A stretch of DNA of 64,000 nucleotides from Planctomycetota bacterium. GTDB taxonomy: Bacteria > Planctomycetota > Planctomycetia > Pirellulales > Pirellulaceae. A program made the translations under genes and the position numbers. Within the stretch, counting starts at the first letter, position 1, and the number at the start of each line of letters is the position of its first letter. Positions 55,520 through 64,000 of this stretch are shown here, one piece after another. The stretch is taken from NCBI GenBank assembly GCA_014238905.1, contig JABAAE010000004.1:227839-291838 (forward strand), written 5' to 3'. The notes beneath the pieces were generated by a model. That model saw only the letters and a program-made list of their open reading frames with translations. It ran no database searches and had not been told where the DNA came from.

Positions 55520-55873
55520 ATGATCATTGCCGGGATCGTTGTTGTTGTTGTTATCGCGGGTATTTTGGTTCTCGTGATGAAAAGTAAAGGAAAGACATCA
55601 TCGCCCAGTAAGCGGGGTGGTCAAGGTCAGAATGAAAATGCTTACACCAAAAAACTGGCTTACCTTTTAAAAATCGTGGTAGAGCACGATGCCGAGCCGA
55701 AGGGTAAATCCTCAAAAAAAGAGATTGTCCGCTTAGGCGAAGAGGTTCATCAAACCGGTGGATTCCGATCCATGGTAAGAATCCATCACGCAGTTACCGA
55801 ACAGACATCACCTAAATTTGCCCGCCGACTTTCCACAATCTGGAAAGGTGTCGGCGATTGGCGAGGATCCTAA
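55520..55873 (+). CDS. Small membrane-anchored protein of unknown function
   Basis: 117 residues. One N-terminal membrane helix (IIAGIVVVVVIAGILVLVM, about 2-20) then a basic, mostly helical tail of about 95 residues (YTKKLAYLLKIVVEHDAEPK, SMVRIHHAVTEQ, FARRLSTIWKGVGDWRG). No known domain. Probably anchored with the tail in the cytoplasm, from the Lys-rich stretch after the helix. Function unknown. Confidence 0.7.
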   Translation: MIIAGIVVVVVIAGILVLVMKSKGKTSSPSKRGGQGQNENAYTKKLAYLLKIVVEHDAEPKGKSSKKEIVRLGEEVHQTGGFRSMVRIHHAVTEQTSPKFARRLSTIWKGVGDWRGS

Positions 55874-56023
55874 AAAGGCCATTACTCAAGTGAGCATGGC
55901 GAAAATGGGAGATGGCTCGTCCGGCAACAGCACGACCGCAGGCGAAATTATCGAAGAATGTGGGGAAATGGAAACGTTTCCAAAACCTGCAATTCTTCAA
56001 TTGCTTGGCTTAGCCACTGATGG

Positions 56024-57298
56024 GTGGTTTTCATAACCATGGTAGATTGCAATCAAGTCGTAAGAGGCGGAATCATTAAAAGACGCACGTTCTTCAAAGG
56101 AGCTGGGGTAACCTTGCTCCTCCCCTGTATGGAGAGTCTGGGGCAAGTTAGCGAGGCAGATTCGCCGCGCCGCCTGCTCACGATCGTGAATCACCTCAGC
56201 TTTTATCAGCCCGATTTGATCCCGCAGGCGGACGGCACATTCGGGAAAACGCCGCCCTTGCTGGACGAGTTGTCCGATCACTTTAATTACCTGAAGATTT
56301 TCAGCGGGCTGGACAACCCAGCCGTACAGAACGGTTTCGGACACTCGCCTTGCGTGGGCATTCTCTCCGGTTACTTCAACAAGCTGCACCGCAAGAACCG
56401 TCTATCCATTGATCAGGCGGTAGCCGATCTGATTGGGGACAGCACGCGTTTCAAGTCGCTGGTGTTTCAGGCAGGGGAAAATCTTAACTTTTCTCAGATC
56501 TCTTGGGATAAGCACGGATTGCCGGTTAAACAGATTGACTCGCCCAGCAAGATTTTCAACTTGCTCTTTCAGGTCAACGAGAGCGAGAAGACGCAACAGC
56601 AGGTACTCGCCGAAGACCGCAGCATTCTCGATGCGGTCCTCGCTCAGGCCAAGTCCATGGAGAAGCGTCTCAACGCCACCGACCGGGCGAAAATGGAGGA
56701 GTATCTTACCTCCGTTCGCGAAGTGGAGCAGACCGTGAAACGTCGCGCCTACTGGGCCGACCGCGTCAAGCCGCAAGTGAATTACGAACTCGAGGACTTC
56801 GACCGCAAATCGGTGGACGACTACGTCGGAACCTTGCTCGATCTTGCCGTGCTGGCCCTGGAAACCGATTCGACGCGAGCGGTCACAGTACAGATTCCGT
56901 TCTGGGAAGGCTTCAAAGAGCGGGACCTCAGCGGTAACTACCACGACCTTTCCCACCACGGTCAGAAGCCGGAGAAGATCGAGAAACTGCTCAGGCTGGA
57001 GCACCGAATTCTGAAGCGGATCAATACTACGCTCAACAGCATGAAGCAGCGCACTGTTGGAAACAGCTCACTGTTCGATCAAACGACCACGCTTCTGACC
57101 GCCTCCATGGGCAGCGCCAACTCTCACAATTTCGACGACCTGCCAGCCCTGGTGTTTGACAGCCGTATGAAGACCGCCGGCCATTGGCAAAAGAAGGACG
57201 TGCCGATGAGCAACCTGTACCTCGGACTGCTCCAACTATTCGGAGCCGAACTGGACCGTTTCGGGGAAAGCACCGGAGCCTTCGAGGTGTTGTCATGA
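56024..57298 (+). CDS. DUF1552 family protein
   Basis: 424 residues; start is uncertain between GTG 56024 and ATG 56039. Leader with twin Arg (IKRRTFFKGAGVTLLLPCMES) suggests Tat export. Family segments: RRLLTIVNHLSFYQPDLIP, LKIFSGLDNPAVQNGFGH, SIDQAVADLIG, YLTSVREVEQTVKRR, DLAVLALETDSTRAVTVQIPFW, YHDLSHHGQ and FDQTTTLLTASMGSANSHNFDD. DUF1552 proteins are usually next to DUF1592-type cytochrome proteins, as here, and their biochemical role is unknown. Base composition from about 56,100 onward is visibly GC-richer than the flanks. Confidence 0.88.
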   Translation: MVFITMVDCNQVVRGGIIKRRTFFKGAGVTLLLPCMESLGQVSEADSPRRLLTIVNHLSFYQPDLIPQADGTFGKTPPLLDELSDHFNYLKIFSGLDNPAVQNGFGHSPCVGILSGYFNKLHRKNRLSIDQAVADLIGDSTRFKSLVFQAGENLNFSQISWDKHGLPVKQIDSPSKIFNLLFQVNESEKTQQQVLAEDRSILDAVLAQAKSMEKRLNATDRAKMEEYLTSVREVEQTVKRRAYWADRVKPQVNYELEDFDRKSVDDYVGTLLDLAVLALETDSTRAVTVQIPFWEGFKERDLSGNYHDLSHHGQKPEKIEKLLRLEHRILKRINTTLNSMKQRTVGNSSLFDQTTTLLTASMGSANSHNFDDLPALVFDSRMKTAGHWQKKDVPMSNLYLGLLQLFGAELDRFGESTGAFEVLS

Positions 57299-59595
57299 TG
57301 CGGCTGCTCTGGATGATACTGCTGGTTGGCTTTCTCCTGCCGGCGACTCTCCACGCGCAGCCCAGCTTGGAACAATTCTTCACCCAAAACTGCGTCAAGT
57401 GCCACGGTCCTGAAAAGCAAAAGGGCGAGGTGCGGCTTGACAAACCAGTAGCCGCCTTATTCGCCGATGAGGAGTTGTTGGAGACCATCGCTACGGTGCT
57501 CGAGGCTGGCGAAATGCCTCCGGAAGATGCGCCGCAACCTAAAGCCAAAGCAGTCGCTGAGGTCGTGCGGATGCTCCAGAAACACATCCTCACCCAGCGG
57601 CCGGTCAATCCCCTCAAGCGGCTCACTCGCGCGGAGTACACCAACACGATGCATGATCTCTTCGGCATGGATTTTGATTTCGCCGGTTTACTACCGCTCG
57701 ATCACGTGGAGCAAGGCTTCGACAAGTTTGGTGAGGCACATCTGATGTCGCCACATCAGGTAATGGCTTACCTCAAGACCGCACGCTTCATCGCCGAACG
57801 GGTGTTGCCGGATGCCAAACCCAAAACGAGGACTTGGGAATTCGATGTGCGACATTTTCACGGCAGCAAAAACTTTGCGACCGGCGGAGGTGGGGATTAC
57901 CGCGATGGGGACGACTATGTCCTCACGGGCTTTCGTCCGTACCGCAGCAATCTGCATTTCTCCATCGATCCGGAGAGCCATGATCAATTTGTCGTTCCTG
58001 CCTTCGGGCTGTACCGGCTCGAAGTGAAGGCACGATCGGAGAAATCCAAAGAAGGCGAGGTCATCGGGATCAACCTCGGGGACGGACGTCATCCGACGAG
58101 CTTTCGGAATATCCGTCGGATCCCCATGCCGCATGGCTCGAAAGGTTTTACGACCAAGCTCACGCTCAAGGCAGGCGACCAGCTGGCCTTCACCTTCGAT
58201 AGCGCCCGCGTACCGGGTCGGAGTCTTGTAAAAAAAGAACACAAGGGCCCCGCTATGCGGTTCTCCCGTTTGAAGGTCACCGGCCCGTTGACGGAGCAAT
58301 GGCCGACGGCCGCGATGGAGGCCATCCTCCCCAAGCCGAACATGAAGCCGCTGGAGCTGGTCGATCACATTGCATTGTTGCTCACACAGCGACCACTTGA
58401 GGCAGAGGCTCGCCAAGTTTTTGTGGAGATCGCGCGGCACCAAAAAGAGTCCGGCGGCTCGATGGCCGCCACCGCCCGCAGCGTGCTGATCGCGCTATTG
58501 ACTTCCCCACATTTCATTTACAAGGCCGAATCGCCTGAGTTAGCTGATGTGGAACGGTCCCACCGTCTATCGTATTTCCTCTGGAATTCAGCCCCGGACA
58601 TCGAACTTCTGAACGCGGCCAAGTCCGGCGCCTTGAGCAAGGATCCATCGGCCCAAGTGGAGCGGATGCTCAAAGACGCCAAGTCCAACCGATTCATCGA
58701 CGACTTTACCCGTCAGTGGTTGCAGCGCGACAAGGTGGACGACTTTGGGCCGGACGTCCGCGTGTTCAAGAACGTGCGCCGCATGACCGTCGAATCCATG
58801 GGGCGCGAAGGCCGCGAACTCTTTCGCCACATGCTCGAGAACGGCCTGAGCATGGAAAACTTCATCGACTCGGATTTCGTCATGGTTAATGACCGTTTGG
58901 CTCGATTCTACGAATTGCCCGCCGTCGAGGGTGACACCTTCCTGCCGGTGAAGATTCCCGACAAAAGCGAACGGGGCGGGCTCGTGGCCCAGGCCGGTTT
59001 CCTCAAGCTCACCTCCACCGACTTCGCCACTTCACCGATCCACAGGGGCTCGTGGATTCTCAAGAATCTCTACAACGAACGCATCGAACCGCCCGCCGAC
59101 GTGTTGATCAACGAACCGGACATCCGGGGCACCACCACCATCCGCGAAGCCATACTCAAGCATCAACAGCTTGAAAGCTGCTCCCGCTGTCATTCGAAGA
59201 TCGATCCCATGGGTTTTGCCCTGGAATACTACGACCCGGTTGGGCGCAAGCGGAGCGAGTATCGGCACGTGGAAGAACTCCCTGTCGAGCGGGAAGGAAC
59301 GACGTTCACGAAGAAACTCAAATTCACCAAGGTCCCGATTGATGCCGCCATGAAACTTCCCAACGGCCGTGAGGTTCGTGACCTGCCCACGCTCAAGGCC
59401 GCTCTGATGGCTGACAAGGAACGCATCCTCAAGGGCATCATCGGGAAACTCATCAGCTATGCCCATGGCCGCGAAGTCACCAGGGCCGACCGTCCGCATG
59501 TCGACGCAATCTTCGAATCGATTGCGCAACAGGATTTCTCTCTTCGCGCCGCCATCCACGCCATCGTGGCCCACCCTGCATTCGGTCGGAAATAA
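57295..59595 (+). CDS. Planctomycete cytochrome C / DUF1592-DUF1588 family protein
   Basis: 766 residues from ATG 57295, which overlaps the DUF1552 stop as ATGA and gives a signal peptide (MMRLLWMILLVGFLLPATLHAQ). Covalent heme site CVKCH (Cys33, Cys36, His37). Later segments RLTRAEYTNTMHDLFGM, GLYRLEVKARSEKSKEGE, LTSPHFIYKAESPELADV, RHMLENGLSMENFIDSDFVMVND, HRGSWILKNLYNERIEPP and CSRCHSKIDPMGFALEYYD follow the DUF1587-1595-1592-1588-1585 order. Role is unknown; the family is thought to handle redox or polymer breakdown. Translationally coupled to the DUF1552 gene, both GC-rich. Confidence 0.9.
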   Translation: MMRLLWMILLVGFLLPATLHAQPSLEQFFTQNCVKCHGPEKQKGEVRLDKPVAALFADEELLETIATVLEAGEMPPEDAPQPKAKAVAEVVRMLQKHILTQRPVNPLKRLTRAEYTNTMHDLFGMDFDFAGLLPLDHVEQGFDKFGEAHLMSPHQVMAYLKTARFIAERVLPDAKPKTRTWEFDVRHFHGSKNFATGGGGDYRDGDDYVLTGFRPYRSNLHFSIDPESHDQFVVPAFGLYRLEVKARSEKSKEGEVIGINLGDGRHPTSFRNIRRIPMPHGSKGFTTKLTLKAGDQLAFTFDSARVPGRSLVKKEHKGPAMRFSRLKVTGPLTEQWPTAAMEAILPKPNMKPLELVDHIALLLTQRPLEAEARQVFVEIARHQKESGGSMAATARSVLIALLTSPHFIYKAESPELADVERSHRLSYFLWNSAPDIELLNAAKSGALSKDPSAQVERMLKDAKSNRFIDDFTRQWLQRDKVDDFGPDVRVFKNVRRMTVESMGREGRELFRHMLENGLSMENFIDSDFVMVNDRLARFYELPAVEGDTFLPVKIPDKSERGGLVAQAGFLKLTSTDFATSPIHRGSWILKNLYNERIEPPADVLINEPDIRGTTTIREAILKHQQLESCSRCHSKIDPMGFALEYYDPVGRKRSEYRHVEELPVEREGTTFTKKLKFTKVPIDAAMKLPNGREVRDLPTLKAALMADKERILKGIIGKLISYAHGREVTRADRPHVDAIFESIAQQDFSLRAAIHAIVAHPAFGRK

Positions 59596-59659
59596 AGACG
59601 CCTGCCGGACAAGCACCGGGCTTTGCCAGCAGACCCTTCAACGACTAGCCGGAAAGATC

Positions 59660-61078
59660 CTAGCTGATAATTTGGCTGGCTACTTTTCCGGCAACATCGG
59701 TAAGCCTGAAATCGCGACCTGCATACCGGTAAGTCAATCTTTCATGGTCCAAACCCATCAGGTGAAGTATCGTGGCGTGCCAATCATGGATGTGGCACTT
59801 ATCCTCAACAGCCTGATAACCATGCTCGTCAGTCGCCCCATGACTATATCCTCCCTTAACGCCTCCACCGGCCATCCAAGTCGTGTACCCCTTGTTATTG
59901 TGATCCCGCCCGTTACCTCCTTGGGCGAATGGGGTTCTTCCAAACTCTCCACCCCAAATCACCAAGGTATCTTTCAACATGTCTCGTCGTTTCAGATCCG
60001 TTAGAAGGCCTGCAATGGGTTTATCAATTTCATTGCAGCGTTGAGGCAAGGCAGTCGATAGATTGGCATGGTGATCCCAATTTCGATGAGACACCTCCAC
60101 AAATCGAACACCGCTTTCGACAAACCGACGAGCCAGCAGACATTGACGAGCGAAACTGTCGTTACCTCCTTCCCCAATTCCGTAGGTCGAGAGCGTCTCT
60201 CGGGATTCCTTGGAAATATCCATCAGGTTGGGAAGTTCGTCCTGCATGCGAAACGCTAATTCATAGGACTCTATTACACCCTCAACGCCTGGATTATTTT
60301 TCTCTCGTTTCAGTTTTTCATTATTCAGGGACTGAATCAAATCAAGCTGCCGTCTTTGCTGTGTTTTGGAAAGTTTGGGGTTCTTGATATCAGGCACTTG
60401 GGCAGGTGATTCTCCCTGACGACGACGCTGTGTAGAGCCCCTCCGCTGTTGACTGCTACCAATGACAGTTCCCTGGTAGACCGCAGGCAAAAAAGCGCTC
60501 CCATGATTCTGAGCTGCACCAGCTGGCGGATTAAGCGAAATAAACCCGGGCATGCTGCTATTTTCAGACCCTAGACCGTAGAGTGTCCAAGCCCCGAGAG
60601 AGGGCCTTACAAACTGGGCATTTCCGGTATGCATTTGGGTCAACGCCCGGGGATGAACAGGCTGATCACAGTTCATCGAACGAATCAGACATAAATCGTC
60701 GGCATGCTTGGAAACCTCGGAAAAAAGATCCGAAATCCAAAGTCCACTTTTTCCTCTTTGCCGGAATTGCCATTGAGGTTTCAGGTAACTCCCGCGGAAC
60801 GGCGAGGGTTTCCCATCATCCTTAATCAGACGCGGCTTGTAATCAAAAGTATCGACATGGGAAGGGCCTCCCTGCATGCAGAGAAAAATGACTCTTTTTG
60901 CCTTGGCTGCGTAATGAGGCTTCCGAACTGCCAGAGGATTGCGTGAATCCTCTTGAGCAATTGCAACAGGTTCTGATGAACTCAAGCCAGCAAAGGCCAA
61001 GTAACCAAATCCTGCCGAAGCAGTCCGCAACATGTCACGGCGAGAAAAAGCCGATGAAATATCATTTAAGCTGTTCAT
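59660..61078 (-). CDS. DUF1501 family protein (sulfatase-like fold)
   Basis: 472 residues from ATG 61078 (a GTG at 61090 is the longest start). Tat-like leader FSRRDMLRTASAGFGYLAFAGL. Segments KRVIFLCMQGGPSHVDTFDYK, ADDLCLIRSMNCD, LMHTGNAQ-like TQMHTGNAQF, GSWTLYGLGS-like LGAWTLYGLGS, RRFVESGVRFVEVSHRNWDHHAN and LVIWGGEFGRTPFAQGGNGRDHNNKGYT are the family hallmark of the alkaline-phosphatase/sulfatase-like superfamily. It pairs with the PSD1 gene upstream, the usual planctomycete arrangement. Enzymatic activity unproven. Confidence 0.92.
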   Translation of the reverse strand: MNSLNDISSAFSRRDMLRTASAGFGYLAFAGLSSSEPVAIAQEDSRNPLAVRKPHYAAKAKRVIFLCMQGGPSHVDTFDYKPRLIKDDGKPSPFRGSYLKPQWQFRQRGKSGLWISDLFSEVSKHADDLCLIRSMNCDQPVHPRALTQMHTGNAQFVRPSLGAWTLYGLGSENSSMPGFISLNPPAGAAQNHGSAFLPAVYQGTVIGSSQQRRGSTQRRRQGESPAQVPDIKNPKLSKTQQRRQLDLIQSLNNEKLKREKNNPGVEGVIESYELAFRMQDELPNLMDISKESRETLSTYGIGEGGNDSFARQCLLARRFVESGVRFVEVSHRNWDHHANLSTALPQRCNEIDKPIAGLLTDLKRRDMLKDTLVIWGGEFGRTPFAQGGNGRDHNNKGYTTWMAGGGVKGGYSHGATDEHGYQAVEDKCHIHDWHATILHLMGLDHERLTYRYAGRDFRLTDVAGKVASQIIS

Positions 61079-61137
61079 AACCGGTCTCACTGAATCGATA
61101 AATTAAAGGGAAATTCGAGGAAGAAAAATAAGGGTGG

Positions 61138-63672
61138 TCAATTGACGTAACGAAACTCTGCAGAAGCAAACAACGCCTGGCAAAACGCGCTTAACGCTTC
61201 AACCTGCTTTGATCGCGAGTACCGACTGGTCGCTTGGAATCCTCTAACAAATCTCTTTCCGCTGGCGAGCTCCGCTGCGGTCGCCTCTCTGCCAAACACC
61301 ATCTTGAATGCCAATTGCATCTGATCCTCTGTTGAAGAGGACTCCGCAATGAGTCGCCGCGCCAAATCCTCACTCTGCTGAATCACAAATCGATTGTTCA
61401 ATAAGTAAAGCGCCTGGGACGGAGTGTTGGATGAATCGCGTTTCCCCATCACCATCGAGGGTTCTGCAAAATCAAAGACTGCCAACACCCTCGGGAGATT
61501 ATCTCTCATCACCGGCAAATATACCGAACGATAGGTTTGTGATTCATCCCAACTGATGGCATCCGGTCGTAAACCCTGACGTTGACCGGATATTTCGGAG
61601 GCCTGAGACCCACGAGGACGATCAAGAGAAAGATTCCCTGCAACCGAAAGCATAGAATCTCGCACGGCCTCTGCCTCCAGTCGCTGCTGATTCGCACGCC
61701 AGAAAAAGCGGTTGTCCGGATCAATCTCAAACTTCGGTTCATCAAAACTGGATTGCATACGATAGGCTCTGGATGTGACAATTTCAGTCACCATGGTTTT
61801 GACGGACCAATCAGATTCCATGAATCGGACCGCGAGATAATCGAGTAATTCCGGATGCGTTGGAAACTGACCGGTCGCTCCAAAATTCTCCGGAGTCGAC
61901 ACGATTCCTTCACCGAACAAATGCAGCCAGATTCTATTCACCATGACTCGGGCGGTAAGTGGATTGGATTCATCAGCCATCCAATTCGCCAATTCGAGCC
62001 GACCACTGCTATCCTTACTAATACGCACCTTGGAGTCCTCTAGTACCTGTATGAGGCCCCGTGAAACTTCCTGAGCGGGTTGGTTCAACTCTCCCCGGAC
62101 GAGCAAGCGTGCATTGACTGGACTATCGTTCGGCTGGACTCCCATACAATAAGTCGCAGGACGTCCATTGGCATCAACGGATTTAATCTTGCGATCTAAT
62201 TGAGCAGCCTGGGCGCTAAGTTGACCGATTTTCGCAAAACTGATCCTGGGGTCGTTACCCTCAACTTTTTCACCATCGATGTAAAGTTGGCCTCGTGCAG
62301 CGAGTCGCCGATTACGTAATAACGTTTCATATCCCGTCCGGGCGGTTTGCAACTCGCTCTTCAGCTTGGCAATCTCCGTGACCGTCAGCGAGCGAGTGCC
62401 CGGGTCCGGGTCATCAACTGGAAGCTCGATCAACGCCGAGGGACGCCGATTACGAGAAAGCGAAGCCGTACCGAAATAGGTATTGGTACTAAGAAAAATC
62501 CCGGCCATCGCGTAATAATCTGACTGTGGAATCGGGTCAAATTTGTGGTCATGGCATCTCGCACAGGCTACTGACATCCCCAAAATAACCCGAGTTGACG
62601 TGTCAATCTGCTCATCAACCACGTCCGCTAAAAACTGACGTGGATTTTGCTCGATCAGGGTTTTTGGGCCAATGGCCAGAAACCCCGTTGCAACCAGATT
62701 CTCCGCCCACTTGTCGTCCGATTTGACGGTTAACAAATCACCGGCAATTTGTTCACGTATAAAGTCATCATAGGGCTTGTCCTGATTGAATGAATCGATG
62801 ACGTAATCTCGGTATCGCCACGCATGAGGAAATATTGCGTTGAGCTCTTTTCCTGTCGATTCAGCATACCTGGCAACATCCAGCCAATGTCTTCCCCAAC
62901 GTTCGCCAAATTTTTCACTGGCGAGCAATCGCTGCGTGACATATTCGATCGCTTTTTCCGGACCTTGATTCCATTCATTCCTGAACCAGTCCAATTGCTC
63001 AGGTGTTGGGGGCAAACCGATCAAGTCAAAACAGAGCCTGCGAAGGAATGTCTCGGCATCAGCATCGCCTGAAGGAGTCAAGCCATTCTCAATCAACTTC
63101 GCATATATAAATCGATCAATGGTGCTCGCCGACCAACTGTCGTTGCCCGTGTCAGGAGGGTTTGAGCTCTTGGGAGACTGGAAAGACCAAAAAGACTCCT
63201 TTGCAGCGGCAATATCCGCTGAGGTGATTTCCGTCTTGATCGAACCAATTTTGGCTACCCTAGGATCTGGCGCTCCCATCTCAATCCAGGTTCGGATATC
63301 CGCAATTTCATTTTTCGCCAGAGGCTTACCGGGAGGCATTTCCCATTCGTCGAAATTGATGGCGCTCCAAATCGTGCCTTCATCGAGAGCACCTGGAACC
63401 ACTCCTTCGCCAGAATCGCCTCCGGCGCGTATCGCTTCCCGGGTGTCCAGCATCAACCCACCTCGGGCCTTGCCTGTTTGTTGCGAATGACAGCCGTAGC
63501 AGTTTTTCACCAAGACAGGCCGTATCTTCACCTCGAAGAATTCCTCCTGTTCGGCAGACAACTTCTCATTTTCAGAAGGTGCCTGCAGAGCGAATCCATG
63601 CGAGGCAGGCGTCAAAACCAACAGGCCCAGCATAACTGCAAGGGCGGAGCGATTGATGGGGATATCATACAT
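61138..63672 (-). CDS. PSD1 planctomycete cytochrome C protein (DUF1549/DUF1553)
   Basis: 844 residues from ATG 63672 (AGGAG upstream; a GTG at 63681 is also open). Signal peptide, then PSCyt1 heme motif CYGCHSQQTGKARGG, DUF1549 around WSASTIDRFIYAKLIENGL and LRRLCFDLIGLPPTPEQLDWF, RWGRHWLDVARYAESTGKE, a second CARCHDHKFDPIPQ motif, and DUF1553 with NPLTARVMVNRIWLHLFGEGIV and LYLLNNRFVIQQSEDLARRL. Its role in the surface metabolism of planctomycetes is unknown. The DUF1501 gene follows by about 60 bases on the same strand. Confidence 0.93.
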   Translation of the reverse strand: MYDIPINRSALAVMLGLLVLTPASHGFALQAPSENEKLSAEQEEFFEVKIRPVLVKNCYGCHSQQTGKARGGLMLDTREAIRAGGDSGEGVVPGALDEGTIWSAINFDEWEMPPGKPLAKNEIADIRTWIEMGAPDPRVAKIGSIKTEITSADIAAAKESFWSFQSPKSSNPPDTGNDSWSASTIDRFIYAKLIENGLTPSGDADAETFLRRLCFDLIGLPPTPEQLDWFRNEWNQGPEKAIEYVTQRLLASEKFGERWGRHWLDVARYAESTGKELNAIFPHAWRYRDYVIDSFNQDKPYDDFIREQIAGDLLTVKSDDKWAENLVATGFLAIGPKTLIEQNPRQFLADVVDEQIDTSTRVILGMSVACARCHDHKFDPIPQSDYYAMAGIFLSTNTYFGTASLSRNRRPSALIELPVDDPDPGTRSLTVTEIAKLKSELQTARTGYETLLRNRRLAARGQLYIDGEKVEGNDPRISFAKIGQLSAQAAQLDRKIKSVDANGRPATYCMGVQPNDSPVNARLLVRGELNQPAQEVSRGLIQVLEDSKVRISKDSSGRLELANWMADESNPLTARVMVNRIWLHLFGEGIVSTPENFGATGQFPTHPELLDYLAVRFMESDWSVKTMVTEIVTSRAYRMQSSFDEPKFEIDPDNRFFWRANQQRLEAEAVRDSMLSVAGNLSLDRPRGSQASEISGQRQGLRPDAISWDESQTYRSVYLPVMRDNLPRVLAVFDFAEPSMVMGKRDSSNTPSQALYLLNNRFVIQQSEDLARRLIAESSSTEDQMQLAFKMVFGREATAAELASGKRFVRGFQATSRYSRSKQVEALSAFCQALFASAEFRYVN

Positions 63673-63768
63673 GTGACTCACTCTCCTGACGAAAACCGGG
63701 CGATTCTTTTTCTAAGAATCCGCTAACCGGGACCTCTTTAAGTTGCTTTCCATTTTGTGCGGCCAACA

Positions 63769-64000
63769 TCAGTCTTCCATGCCGGGACGTTTCGGTTTAA
63801 TGGGATCGGTATTACCACGATCAAAACGGTCACTAGATCCTTTCCCGTCCTGTTCGCCACGCTTTCGCATTCCCTGACGCATTCGATTTTGCAATTCTTC
63901 TAGCCGCTTGATGACAGCAGCCTGTTCATCTTGGTCAAGATTCCCATCTTTGTTTTTGTCCATTTCCTTAAATAATCTTGCGAGATCCAATCTCGCTGTC
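63769..64000 (-). CDS. EF-hand protein (3' end only; runs off right edge)
   Basis: The frame stays open to the right edge, so the N-terminus is missing. The visible part has one complete EF-hand calcium loop DKNKDGNLDQDE after helix LARLFKEM, then a Lys/Arg/Asp-rich tail (QNRMRQGMRKRGEQDGKG, TDPIKPKRPGMED). Planctomycete EF-hand proteins commonly sit beside DUF1501/PSD1 genes as here. Whether further EF hands lie upstream cannot be seen. Confidence 0.75.
   Translation of the reverse strand, partial: TARLDLARLFKEMDKNKDGNLDQDEQAAVIKRLEELQNRMRQGMRKRGEQDGKGSSDRFDRGNTDPIKPKRPGMED

Noticed and set aside
57033..58443. Long minus-strand frames (211 and 250 codons)
   Set aside because: They are antisense to the GC-rich DUF1552/DUF1592 genes; long shadows are usual in GC-rich coding DNA.
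59032..59616. A 194-codon minus-strand frame
   Set aside because: Antisense to the end of the DUF1592 gene and without motif or leader.

Overview
The window reads as chromosomal DNA of a planctomycete, most likely a Pirellulales-type bacterium. The diagnostic signs are gene families largely confined to that phylum and its relatives: a PSD1/DUF1549/DUF1553 cytochrome protein paired with a DUF1501 protein, a DUF1552/DUF1592 pair, many exported proteins of unknown function with Tat-like 'RRxF' leaders, a topoisomerase I with a lysine-rich tail, and loose operon structure with long AT-leaning spacers. No rRNA, tRNA, CRISPR array, insertion sequence, integrase or phage gene could be supported.

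Layout. 1-5,000: the 3' part of a betaine-lipid gene (btaA) cut by the left edge, a secreted protein, an EamA transporter and an exported von Willebrand A protein preceded by a strong hairpin. 5,000-9,200: a sensor kinase/response regulator pair, a trans-sulfuration PLP enzyme and infA. 9,700-14,700: ispE, a SpoVG protein carrying an internal zinc ribbon, a secreted protein, rpmA with a clear terminator, and a LamG-like secreted protein. 14,700-24,600: cinA, a leucine-rich-repeat protein, a sugar-isomerase-like protein, topA, and a membrane-anchored PpiD/SurA-like protein. 24,600-29,800: an AGE-family epimerase, a secreted protein, a small membrane protein, a class V aminotransferase and coaD. 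29,800-34,200: an aromatic amino acid catabolism cluster, with hmgA and hppD on the minus strand divergent from phhA and an SDR gene. 34,300-41,500: an ABC-2 export cassette (large membrane-anchored accessory protein, ATPase, duplicated permease) followed by a HEAT-repeat protein. 41,500-53,000: mixed metabolic genes (trpF, a RmlD-like protein, a hydroxyproline-dehydratase-like enolase, a TlpA-type lipoprotein, a double GNAT protein, nagB, queF, a HisA-related protein, a metallophosphoesterase, an HD protein). 53,000-64,000: a TPR protein, a short membrane protein, a GC-richer DUF1552/DUF1592 pair on the plus strand, then a DUF1501/PSD1/EF-hand set on the minus strand.

Functional links. The phhA-hppD-hmgA genes together take phenylalanine to maleylacetoacetate; the last two steps (isomerase, hydrolase) are not in the window. 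The two cytochrome-type gene pairs at the right end are the planctomycete surface/periplasmic type whose substrate is unknown. The items most worth a second look are the zinc ribbon inserted inside the SpoVG fold, a RmlD-like protein whose catalytic lysine position is methionine, a HisA-related protein with a roughly 40-residue insertion right after its active-site strand, the compositionally distinct DUF1552/DUF1592 block, and several strong dyads in promoter regions. All functional calls are from reading the translated sequence; no database search was run.
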